Of a stretch of DNA of 13,226 nucleotides, positions 1 to 6,406 are shown piece after piece. The stretch covers positions 54,919-68,144 of the forward strand of contig NWUY0300017750.1 of assembly GCA_004151065.3 (NCBI GenBank). The letters are read 5' to 3'. Both the position numbers and the translations under genes were made by a program. How positions within the stretch are numbered: position 1 is the first letter of the stretch; each line of letters starts with the position of its first letter. Source of the DNA: Larix sibirica (taxonomy: Eukaryota; Streptophyta; Pinopsida; Pinales; Pinaceae). The notes under the pieces were generated by a model that did not search any database, had not been told where the DNA came from, and saw only the letters and a program-made list of their open reading frames with translations.

Positions 1-89
1 TATTCAATATCATATTATATATATATATTTATATTTATATACATCTTGTATATTTAAGCACTCAGCTATATGTTTCCGCTTTTTACGTG

Positions 90-260
90 CAACAACTCCT
101 TTGTTGTAGGTTTCCCAAGGTTTTATGTATGCCAAAATGCCTTGCAACCCTTGAAATATGCACTTCTCTAAAAAATAACAATCGTTGTTCTATCTTTGAA
201 ATGCAAAAATGTGCATAGTGGTAAAGTGTACCACCTTCTACAAGGAATCCTAGTTTGCAA
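90..260 (-). pseudogene. Gypsy integrase N-terminal zinc-binding block (partial)
   Basis: At 175-96 the frame reads FFREVHISRVARHFGIHKT and then LGNLQQRS. This matches the integrase_H2C2 start ('REAHxSxxAGHFGxxKTxxxLQxxYYW'). The two His ligands (H-x6-H) are present. The family's following 'YYWPxMxxDVxxYVxxCxxCQ' part, with the two Cys ligands, is not recognisable: the sequence after this (below about 90) turns AT-rich and loses similarity. Between 400 and 180 the linker is present in length but not in recognisable sequence. The integrase core DDE region would lie beyond the window edge or has been lost. Confidence 0.75.
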
Positions 261-399
261 CATTATACCTCATTTATATCAACACCCTCTTTTGATTCCA
301 TGAATGGATGCAATTGAGGATCAACAACATACAACATACACATTGATGAAATTCAGAGTGTCAAATGTGTCAAGCTACATCAAAACTGATAGCGACACC

Positions 400-714
400 A
401 TTGGAGGTCTCGATAGAAAATCTACAATCTTATTTTGGTCACCTTTCTTGTACTTGATGACGAAGTTAAATTGCACATATACAACATTCGCTTTAAGTGT
501 CAACTTCATCGCATCTTTTATTCAGTTTGCAGAAATTGCAATAATTGATGGTTTGAATGTATCAATGTTTCCTTGCTAAGTAATGTCTCCAATGCTTCAC
601 TACTTACAAAATAACATACAACTCCTTATCATAGGTGAGGTAATTAATCACTGCTCCTTTAAAATTTTTCAAGTGATAGGTAATCAACCTACTTTGTTGC
701 AATAACATTATTCC
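400..714 (-). pseudogene. Gypsy RNase H remnant
   Basis: From 714 the frame reads GIMLLQQSRLITYHLKNF and then KGAVINYLTYDKELYVIL, a stop, and VVKHWRHYLARKH. These are the classic gypsy RNase H segments ('GAVLxQ..PIAYxS...', 'NYxTYDKELYALV', 'WRHYL'). After a one-base shift it continues IHSNHQLLQFLQTE ('IHSDHxxLxxL' in the family; the Asp here is Asn). Near 476-403 it ends IKYKKGDQNKIVDFLSRPP ('xYKxGxxNxxADxLSR'). This domain degrades the RNA of the RNA-DNA hybrid in reverse transcription. The part between about 530 and 480 is scrambled by frame changes. Identity is very secure from the number of ordered motifs, but the domain is dead. Confidence 0.9.
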
Positions 715-1000
715 CATGGGACATTAACTTTAATCTCAAAATATTGTTTCATATTAGGCAATCCCAACACTGGAGTGTTCTCCAATAAAGAAGTTTTGTA
801 CAATGCGTTGTTTGAGAATGCAACATTGGAGACTAAGTTGACCTCATGTTGGATTGGACTCTTGGGTGGTAGTCCTTTCACATCGAAGATCACATCTTCA
901 AACTTGTTCAACAACTCATCAATATATGGAGTATGATCAATTCCTTGCATCTTCTTTTTAGTTTGGGGTCTTATTATCAACAAAAAAAATTGTCATTGGC
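708..1000 (-). pseudogene. Gypsy RT N-terminus fused to post-RT segment (palm deleted)
   Basis: Residues 20-67 of this 91-codon open stretch (numbered from Met at 983) carry the RT entry region: YIDELLNKFEDVIFD, KGLPPKSPIQHEVNLV and NNALYKTSLLEN. This matches the usual gypsy segment with 'F.DVF..PKGLPP.R..EH.I.L....P....YR.S..E'. The next residues, from position 70, read TPVLGLPNMKQYFEIKVN, which in intact elements ('PVLALPDFxxPFxxExDAS') lies after the palm and thumb, just before RNase H. The motif blocks of the RT palm, including the YxDD box, are therefore absent and the two parts join near 775-785. Relative to the protease the frame has shifted. The reading stops at 710-708, but the following RNase H block continues one frame away. 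Confidence 0.88.
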
Positions 1001-1032
1001 ATATATAAGTCTCTTTTCTAGTGCTTCTCAGA

Positions 1033-1480
1033 TCAAAGAGAAAATTTCCTTTCCTTATAAGAGTGTGTGACAAACAATTTACTATCATTCACCAATCTAT
1101 GCTCATTAGCTCTCTTCTTGAACATTGAATCCCTATCACAAAAGTAAGCACTTCCAACAATGACTTCACAGAGGTCTAATGGCACCACATCACACTTGAT
1201 GTCATCAATAAAAGCATTTGAAATCACAAACTTGAACTTACATTGCCCTTTAACTACCAACTCTTCATCCTTTTGCAACCATCATAATGGGTATGGATTA
1301 GGATGATCTTGATTGTGCAAACCCAACTTCTTCATTAATGCCTCTAAAATGAGGTTCTTTTCATTGCTAGTATTGAAGATAGCCTTGACCAATGATGTCT
1401 TGATCTACATATTCACATGGAACAATTGCTCCATATCTTCTACCTTGGGTTTGGGATACAACTTTACCATGAGTGACAAT
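1033..1480 (-). pseudogene. Gypsy aspartic protease remnant with altered active site
   Basis: This is the pepsin-like retroviral protease that would cut the gag-pol polyprotein. The frame gives IKTSLVKAIFNTSNEKNLI around 1400-1345, then LMKKLGL, PNPYPL, a stop, WLQKDEELVV, CKFKFVISNAFIDDIKCDV, VVPLDLCEVIVGSAYFCDRD and MFKKRANEHRLV, ending at a stop at 1035-1033. The order matches plant gypsy proteases, where the corresponding segments are close to 'DSGSxxNLI', 'PLDVCxVxLGxPY' and 'DRDAIF'. At the active site the expected D-[ST]-G reads N-T-S (codons 1374-1366), so both the catalytic Asp and the following Gly are gone. In-frame stops also lie upstream of the active site (NM-stop-IK) and at PL-stop-WL. 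From its own last 82 codons the region is uninterrupted. Confidence 0.88.
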
Positions 1481-1584
1481 CTCTCATCCACCTCTACATT
1501 ACTGTCTACTTGTTCTTATTCATCTATGTTAACGAGTAGGAACTTCCCCACTCTCTAAGGGGATTTATTCAGATGAAATTTCCA

Positions 1585-1626
1585 ACACTTTTCTTCATCA
1601 TGTTTAGTCTTCCTGCAATGCTTGCA
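1585..1626 (-). pseudogene. Gag CCHC zinc knuckle, ligands intact
   Basis: Fourteen codons read CKHCRKTKHDEEKC, an exact C-x2-C-x4-H-x4-C retroviral-type zinc knuckle, followed by WKFH as in plant gypsy elements (CWKLH is the common form). This nucleocapsid motif binds element RNA. It lies in the same frame as the gag start upstream and the protease downstream. A stop codon follows ten codons after the last Cys (1557-1555). All four zinc ligands survive although the surrounding coding region is broken, so the motif is a good anchor for classifying the relic. Confidence 0.88.
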
Positions 1627-2270
1627 AATAATGTTTTAAATGCACCCTTCATGCTTCCCTTTGCCTTTCTAAGAAACATTAGAAGTCTCCCTTGGAGCCT
1701 ACGACTTCTATCCATTGTTATGTCTAGAAGAGTTGTTGAATTCACCTTCTTTAGGTACTCTTGACAAAATTCCATTTGCATCCACATTCAATCCTTGGCA
1801 TATGCATCACTCCAATGTGTTGATGTCAAACAAAACTAGTACTTTTGAATGCCCCTATGCAAACCTATAACATACTTCAACTCTCTTGCTTCCTCGTCCT
1901 TTCAATTTGCAAATTGATAGATAATTGATGGAACTTTGATGTGTAATCTTCTACTTTTTGCCCTTATTTTTGCGAAAGATATTGCCACTTGATTTTATCA
2001 TCTCATTGATTCCCAACTAGATAGAACTTTTGTGCAACATGATTTTGAATTTATCCCACATAAGTGTAGGCAAGCATCCTCGTTAATGCTTTCACTCACA
2101 TTAATTTTCCCACCAAAGTAACATATCTCCTTCCATCTTCCACTCAGCACCTTGAACCTCTTGCAAGTTTGAACACCCTTGGTTTGTGAAGTACACCTCA
2201 TATTGATGCAACCAATCATCCAACTTTTAAGCTTCAAGTGATCCATCAAATTGGATAGCCATGAAGACAT
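1627..2270 (-). pseudogene. Gypsy gag (capsid-like) remnant
   Basis: Gag forms the cytoplasmic particle that packages element RNA. Near the start (2250-2190) the frame reads FDGSLEA, a stop, then KLDDWLHQYEVYF, the form seen at the start of the plant gypsy gag domain (retrotrans_gag type). It continues to LLWWEN at about 2103-2120, the conserved A-x-x-WW segment. A further block in another frame (about 2000-1920) reads GQKVEDYTSKFHQLSI, resembling the usual 'QSVxDYxxxFxxL' segment. At least five stop codons interrupt the stretch, and this second block shows compensating frame changes. The upstream 65 bp (2253-2317) encodes the gag leader PRISTLMYVFMAI and has an opposite-strand relative at 3532-3597. 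The shorter open frames inside this region are accidental. Confidence 0.8.
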
Positions 2271-2317
2271 ACATTAATGTGCTAATTCGTGGACATTTTA
2301 AACCTTGGACAAGGATG
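2253..2317 (-). repeat. Gag-leader segment, arm 1 of a dispersed inverted pair
   Basis: This 65-bp piece, which codes for the residues just before the gag domain on the minus strand, has a copy in the opposite orientation at 3532-3597. By eye the two differ at about six bases plus one single-base indel (roughly 89 % alike). Shared stretches include CCTTGTCCAAGG and AATGTCCACGAATTA. The similarity stops abruptly on both sides. It marks the upstream edge of recognisable gypsy sequence. Confidence 0.8.
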
Positions 2318-2379
2318 TGGTAATTTGAATGTTTGTCTAGGTGAGTCCAAGTCCAACCTTGATATCCAAACCAACCCAG

Positions 2380-2640
2380 AAGTTCCATTGAGTTTGTCTA
2401 AAACACTAGGTTTTGACCTACTAAATTCTAGACCTAGAGGATGAACAAATTATATGAAGATAATCCATCATGCTGACCACTAATTTTTGTGCCTCTAGAA
2501 TGGTGAGAAAATAATCACTTATGAATACCCACTAAGTAGTCACCTAGATCCTTGTTTAGGGAGAGGGACAACTTTAATCAAACCTTCGTCCACCCACATG
2601 AGGGACGAAGTAACCTAAGGCCTTTTCTACTATCATGTAT
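2380..2640 (-). pseudogene. LINE RT C-terminal palm with mutated motif C
   Basis: Below the stop near 2650 the frames give LYMIVEKALGYFV, then IKVVPLPKQGS and FISDYFLTILEAQK (2525-2484), then YLHIICSSSRSRI and CFRQTQWNFW. In plant L1-type RT the same order is 'LYVxxAEALGxLL', 'IxGIxLP', 'HFADDxFLxL', 'CLxxFCxASGxxIxxxKT'. The FADD box here reads FISD, so the first catalytic Asp is Ser. Stops occur in the 'IxxxKT' part. Similarity ends near 2340, where gypsy gag starts. Because the order is continuous with copy B, this is the rest of the same RT. Confidence 0.75.
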
Positions 2641-3171
2641 AACACAAGTTTAATGAGAATCCTTCCTAGAAAGACCAAAAAATCTTTGCTTCAAATTTAC
2701 ATCTATTAATGGAAAGACACATTGTTTCCTTCGAGAAAATTCAATTTCCATGGTGCTAAGAAAGAAGGGGCCAAAGTCAAGTGCCTTGAGCATGGCTAGG
2801 ATGTAATTCAACGTAAACCTTTTCAAATTCAATTTTGATGAAGAGGGCATTTAGGCTTGAGCATATGGAAACTCCATTCCTTCCCACACAATTATGATCT
2901 TGTCCATGATAAATTGTCCCTCAATGAAACTTGTTTGCTTTGGACAAATGATCTTAGGTAGAATGCGCTCAACATGCCTGACCAAATCCTTGGCTTGAAT
3001 CTTGTATGAGACATTGAGGAGTTTAATTTGTCTCCAATTTGTGATGAGCTTAAACTCCCTTGGATTGGGAATGAAATAGATGATACCTTTGTTATTGCTA
3101 TACATCAATGATTTCCTTGTCACTTGAATTAGCTCTGGGCCGAGAACGTCCCAATTTTCCTTATAATAATT
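2640..3171 (-). pseudogene. LINE reverse transcriptase remnant, copy B and palm
   Basis: The stretch begins YYKENWDVLGPELIQV and continues YSNNKGIIYFIPNPREFKLI, TNWRQIKLLNVSYKIQAKDL, RILPKIICPKQTSFIEGQFI and then WEGMEF. These match the fingers of plant L1-type RT ('INxGxIxLIPK', 'NWRPISLLNVxYKIxAK', 'PxxVxPxQTGFIxGRxI'). A stop at 2853-2851 follows. Just beyond, a shifted frame gives ALFIKIEFEKVY, the motif A region ('FxKxDFEKAYD'), with the first catalytic Asp changed to Glu and the later Asp lost. The first frame then resumes as LNYILAMLKALDFGPFF, the segment after motif A. RT would copy the LINE RNA at the nicked target. The molecule is clearly inactive. Confidence 0.87.
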
Positions 3172-3209
3172 TCACAAGAAGGCTCTAATCTATCAAACTT
3201 ATCCTTGGT

Positions 3210-3395
3210 CATATTTGAGGAGGTTAATTGGTTTCCAATCAATATGAGTTTAGAATTACCTAGCTTGGGAATGAACTAGACGATACCTTTGTTTATGTTA
3301 TACCCGAATGATTGCTTTTTAATTTTGTTTGTGTACGCTTGAAGTAGCACTAGGTCAAGAAAGACCCAAGTCGCTTTGTAAAATTTGCATAGGAA
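3210..3395 (-). pseudogene. LINE RT N-terminal segment, copy A
   Basis: The frame from 3392 reads LCKFYKATWVFLDLVLLQAY, then FGYNINKGIV, a stop, and FIPKLGNSKLI. This is the start of LINE RT: 'FYKxxWxxLGxxLxxAxxxxxxxxxLxxxINxGxIxLIPK'. It breaks off after GNQLTSSNM, where the family has 'NWRPISLLNVxYK'. Copy B directly downstream (3171 onward) starts the same region over again and goes on into the RT body, so this is an extra or alternative copy. The two copies are clearly related but diverged, so the duplication is old or the two come from different LINE insertions. Confidence 0.75.
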
Positions 3396-3439
3396 AATCT
3401 CTCTTATCCCTATCCATATTTGGCAAGGTAACCATCAAC

Positions 3440-3501
3440 TCATCTAATATTTGACAAGGCAATTGGCATTTCATCTAATATTTGACATGGAAATTGTCAA
3501 C
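3440..3501 (+). repeat. Two-copy 31-bp tandem repeat
   Basis: TCATCTAATATTTGACAAGG at 3440 recurs at 3471 as TCATCTAATATTTGACATGG, each continuing with AATTG-like sequence, with a period of 31 bp. A looser relative (ATATTTGGCAAGG) precedes it near 3416. It sits between LINE RT copy A and the opposite-strand gag fragment, at a rearranged junction. Confidence 0.75.
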
Positions 3502-3531
3502 TCATTTAAATTAGGTAAACCATTGCTCTCA

Positions 3532-3597
3532 TATCCTTGTCCAAGGTTCAGAATGTCCACGAATTACCACATCAATGTATGTATGCATGGCTATACC
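3532..3597 (+). repeat. Gag-leader segment, opposite-strand copy (arm 2)
   Basis: Plus-strand reading gives PRITTSMYVCMAIP, against PRISTLMYVFMAI in the minus-strand gypsy relic. The matching gag domain does not follow; sequence after 3600 is unrelated. The fragment therefore comes from a second gypsy copy of the same family, or from a small inverted duplication, and it interrupts the LINE relic between its RT and its linker. A 74-codon plus-strand open frame over this piece (3451-3675) is chance plus this relic. Confidence 0.75.
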
Positions 3598-3599
3598 AT

Positions 3600-4310
3600 G
3601 TTCCTCAATGAGGTCCAAAGACTGAAACCCCAGTCTCTAATGGGAGACATTCCCCCTCTATATCCCTCTATTTAGTATTCCTTCCATTGAGAGTTGATCC
3701 CAAAAGTCTTTTCCATGGATTTGAGGCCAATGCTTTCAAAACATATTTTGTTCGTTGGCCCTAGTTTTGAGCCAATGGAACCTTGTGTGCAATTGATCTT
3801 GTTGGGCACAAGTTTTTTCTCTTTTCAAGTGGCATTTGAGCCTAGTGGTCTTGGCCTACAATTATTCATTAAAGGGGTTAAACTAATTATGTTCATTGAG
3901 TTGTTGAAATTCTTCCTGCACTATTTGATGATGTTTGTGCTACATTGCAGTGATTTGTTGCCCATAACCTCTCAAGGAAAGAAGTGGTATGAGAAATGCC
4001 ATCTTCCCACATAACTATTCAACATGTCCTTTGGGTTTACGCATACGATTCTAGAATCTCTTGATACATTCATGATATAATAGGGTTTGGGTATCCTCAC
4101 CATGGTAGTGCATAATAAATAGAAACATAGATACACTAATGATTTGAGACCGGATTGGACTTGGACTCGTCAACCTCCGTAGTAGAAAAACATATTTTTC
4201 TTCAAAAGCATGGATCATGCCTTTTAAGGAATCCTTCATTGTCCTTTAGAAAGTTGAATCGCATTAACAAAAGCTCAAATGACTTTTCTTGTGAATTTAT
4301 TGGGGGCATG
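3600..4310. other. Unassigned stretch inside the LINE relic
   Basis: No feature can be supported firmly. On the minus strand it occupies the place of the C-terminal endonuclease and the EN-RT linker of the LINE, and short phrases resemble such linkers, but no ordered motif set is visible. The 106-codon plus-strand frame (3694-4014) has no recognisable domain and no codon or motif support, so I regard it as chance. Confidence 0.4.
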
Positions 4311-4545
4311 TGATGCTAGATTATCTTTAAGGGTGTTCAAGGTTGTTTTCTACAACATTCTTTATGGTATCAAACATTATGCCATATTGTGCATTGACCA
4401 TGTTAAAGTCATCACAAGTAAGTAGTTGGCTTCGTGGAGTTCATTTGCTATCCATCTAAAAAAACAAACTATATTCTCACAATTGTTAACTTCATATATA
4501 TTGGCTAGGCCCAACATGAATCCATACTATTCCTTGGGTGGGTCA
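4310..4545 (-). pseudogene. LINE AP-type endonuclease remnant
   Basis: A stop-free stretch at 4514-4405 reads LGLANIYEVNN and then FFRWIANELHEANYLL. This corresponds to the plant LINE endonuclease segment 'GxxNVYAPNxxxxRxxLWxWI...'. A single-base frame change near 4412 then gives DDFNMVNAQYGIMFDTI, matching the conserved 'GDFNxV' motif whose Asp and Asn take part in the active site. Upstream, GIVWIHV fits the preceding strand. The enzyme nicks target DNA to prime reverse transcription. The expected Gly of GDFN is Asp here, the frame is broken, and a stop follows at LEHP. The C-terminal endonuclease motifs (SDH) are not clear in the next 250 bp. Confidence 0.72.
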
Positions 4546-4589
4546 GTTCACTAATCCATTATAGCGGCTACAAATTGGGTCAACACAAA

Positions 4590-4607
4590 GGTTGCAAGCT
4601 TGCAACC
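4590..4607. repeat. Perfect 18-bp palindrome
   Basis: GGTTGCAAGCTTGCAACC equals its own reverse complement and is centred on a HindIII-type AAGCTT between 4598 and 4599. TTGCAACCC-like words also occur at about 144 and 4690. It lies just outside the LINE endonuclease remnant. No function can be assigned. Confidence 0.7.
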
Positions 4608-5819
4608 CCACCCCTACCCTCTTATACCCTCTTTGTAAGCAAGGGAATGTGGTCGTATTAGACCAAATATAACTAATGCACTTTTTTGTTGCAACCCTGC
4701 TTTTGCTTCTTATCAACAAATGATCTTAAGATTTCAAAGCACAGTTTAATATTTTCCCCTTCCTCATTTTCTTTCTATATTCCATGTCCATTAGTTTGTC
4801 TAGTTTTCTTACTTTATTTTAAAATTATGATTTTCATTTTTTTCAAATATAACCCTATTTCATTCCCTTAATTATGTTTTTTGTATCCCACTTTTATTTA
4901 TTTATTTTTTAATATATTTTTTCTAGTTTGTGTTCATCTTTTTACTCGGTATTTTCTACGAATTCTCTTCTCCACCTTTATTTATAATTTCCTTTCTCAC
5001 TATTAACATGCAGGATTGCACCCTTGCAATTTTTGTGTTATTTCAAGAGTGTCCCTTCAACTCTTTTGAAATCTTACCATCCTATGCACAACATAGGGCA
5101 TTGAGCACTACTATAGAAATTGAACAATCATCCTTGAGTAAAGATAAACATGAAAATTGATTTGTTTGTGATCAAAGCAAATGAATAGTGCATGCAAACA
5201 CTAAAACATCCACTCCAATGATTAGGGAAACAAAATTGAGATGATAGAAATTGAATTGACATTTAAAGCCACAAAGATCACATGTATCCACATATAGAAG
5301 CATAAAAAAATTTGCAATAATTGAGATAGAAGCAACAATTAAGGCCTATTTGGCTTGTAGAGAAGAATTTTGAGTGTACATTGATCATGGTTATGGATTA
5401 ATTTTTAGTTCATCTAGAAAATACATCAAGCTCAAACTTGGATTCTACTTCAAGTCAAATTCAACCTCGAGTTGGCGTTGAGAACAATAGTTTTGGTCAT
5501 CAAAGCCAACATTGGATTCCAAGAAACATCTCCAATTTAGCATTCAACATGAAATTCACTCAAAAGGGACAAACCAAAAAATGTTTCAACAAAGCAAGGC
5601 ATTAAAGGTCGCATGATATGAGTAACTACTAAATCAAAAAATATTTATCTATTAGGAAAAGGATGACAAAGAAATCATGTTATACATTGAACTTTGCAAA
5701 CTATGTTTTCATTTTGGTATTTGGTATTCTAGGCTGAATGAGGGATCATGCATCCCATTTATGGTTCTAGGCTTGTTCACGCCTTTTAACCATCTTTACT
5801 AATACTAGTTAGTTAGATA
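4608..5819. other. Stretch without a recognisable gene
   Basis: The part from about 4740 to 4960 is strongly T- and pyrimidine-rich on the plus strand. From 5160 to 5720 the sequence is A-rich. A frame of about 65 codons around 5407-5604, rich in Ser and Gln (SSSNLDSTSSQIQPRVG), is open but matches no family I know and has no supporting neighbours. A hydrophobic frame at 4930-5160 is likely a product of the T-rich composition. Part of this stretch could be the 5' portion of the LTR that ends near 6042. Confidence 0.4.
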
Positions 5820-6042
5820 ATAAATGGTCAGTTTGTTTGTTTGTTTGACCTGTCCAATGTGGGCCCAGATGTAATGATATTTAAAGGTTAACAAGCCTTC
5901 ATCTAATACAATTTATTATTTGTGTTCTTCTCCTATTCTATTGTGTATTGAGTGAGCTTAAGCTATTGCAAGTTCAAGTGTTGGGTATTTTAGCTTAAGA
6001 GGTTAGGATCCTCTTTGAGCCTCACCTCTTAATCGGTTCGAT
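5820..6042 (+). mobile_element. Probable 3' part of an LTR (plus-strand LTR retrotransposon)
   Basis: The assignment rests mainly on the exact primer-binding site that follows at 6043. The preceding 200 bp has the content expected of U3-R-U5: a TTTG microsatellite, a TGGGCCCA palindrome, a TATA-like box, then T-rich sequence with TCTTCTCCTATTC. The LTR start was not found and no second copy of this LTR is in the window, so the length is unknown and the 3' LTR lies outside or is lost. The last bases before the site (GGTTCGAT) do not show a clean CA end. No gag or pol follows on the plus strand before the next LINE relic, so the element is a fragment. Confidence 0.6.
5860..5885 (+). promoter_or_regulatory. 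Candidate LTR promoter: TGGGCCCA and TATA-like box
   Basis: TGGGCCCA (5860-5867) contains the plant site II core TGGGCC on both strands. TATTTAAA (5878-5885) follows 10 bp later and could serve as a TATA box, placing a start site near 5910-5920, in a C/T-rich context about 125 bp before the primer-binding site. This spacing suits a U3-R boundary. Only motif content supports it. Confidence 0.4.
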
Positions 6043-6054
6043 TGGTATCAGAGC
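6043..6054 (+). other. Primer-binding site for initiator tRNA-Met
   Basis: TGGTATCAGAGC is the exact complement of the 3' end of plant initiator tRNA-Met and is the standard minus-strand primer site of plant LTR retrotransposons. It lies directly after the LTR-like stretch. The copy is undamaged across 12 bases. The orientation shows that the element would be transcribed on the plus strand. Confidence 0.85.
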
Positions 6055-6406
6055 ACATTCGCTTCGAGACCTGATCTAAAAAAAAAATTCTCCGACCATC
6101 CACCCCGTCGTAAGTTCTAGTATTTTGTTGTCCTCATGTGTTGGAGTTTTCCTTTGTTTTTGCAATTTTTTTAGCTGCTCCTGCTTCAGTCTCTTCCTTT
6201 TATTCTGCTTAGCCTATTTCTTTTCAGAACCACACCTCTCTCCACCAAAATCCTAGTCCACGCTTACCCCATCCCTTTAGTTCTGTTGTTTTTTTATTTC
6301 CCCCCGCCATGTTTTATGTTGTACCATCGGGTCGTTCCCTTCCAAAACTCATCCCTACTTCAATCTCATCCCCAATGTCGTCTTTAGCATATTATATAAC
6401 TGATTA
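6055..6406 (+). other. Leader region after the primer-binding site
   Basis: This is the place where an LTR element has its untranslated leader and gag start. The plus strand is pyrimidine-rich (for example CACACCTCTCTCCACC near 6230) and has a short A-run after 6077. A 121-codon frame begins at 6309 but runs into the repeat with its microsatellites and shows no gag features, so no coding region is called. Confidence 0.45.

Larger units (their letters stand above)
1..2335 (-). mobile_element. Ty3/gypsy LTR retrotransposon relic, internal region
   Basis: On the minus strand, read from high to low coordinates, the blocks appear in the order gag, CCHC zinc knuckle, aspartic protease, start of reverse transcriptase, RNase H, start of integrase. 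This gag-PR-RT-RH-IN order defines Ty3/gypsy elements; Ty1/copia places integrase before RT. Several stop codons and frame changes make it non-functional. The frame of gag, zinc knuckle, protease and the first RNase H block is the same (codons starting at coordinates divisible by 3), so few net indels have accumulated over more than 1.5 kb. The RT palm is deleted. No LTR is visible: the right end meets LINE-derived sequence near 2335, and similarity fades in AT-rich DNA below about 90. Element class is confident; exact ends are not. Confidence 0.9.
2340..4550 (-). mobile_element. L1-type LINE (non-LTR retrotransposon) relic: endonuclease and RT
   Basis: On the minus strand an AP-endonuclease fragment (about 4545-4310) is followed at lower coordinates by RT fragments (3400-2380). 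EN before RT in one reading direction is the order of ORF2 in plant L1-type LINEs. The piece between (4310-3400) has the right length for the rest of EN and the EN-RT linker, but only scattered similarity. It contains the opposite-strand gag fragment and a short tandem repeat. The part of ORF2 after RT (zf-RVT, RNase H) and a poly(A) tail are absent here; gypsy sequence begins instead near 2335. Many stops and frame changes are present. Whether the gypsy was inserted into the LINE or they were joined by deletion cannot be decided from this window. Confidence 0.82.

Noticed and set aside
304-579. Plus-strand 91-codon frame
   Set aside because: It overlaps the gypsy RNase H and linker on the other strand, which have ordered family motifs; this frame has none.
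1313-1764. Plus-strand frames of 81 and 63 codons
   Set aside because: They are shadows of the minus-strand protease and zinc-knuckle region.
3694-4014. Plus-strand 106-codon frame
   Set aside because: No motif, no neighbouring signals, and it lies where the LINE linker should be on the other strand.
5407-5604. Ser/Gln-rich open frame of about 65 codons, considered as a gag or prion-like remnant
   Set aside because: No family resemblance, no zinc knuckle or protease nearby, and stops on both sides.
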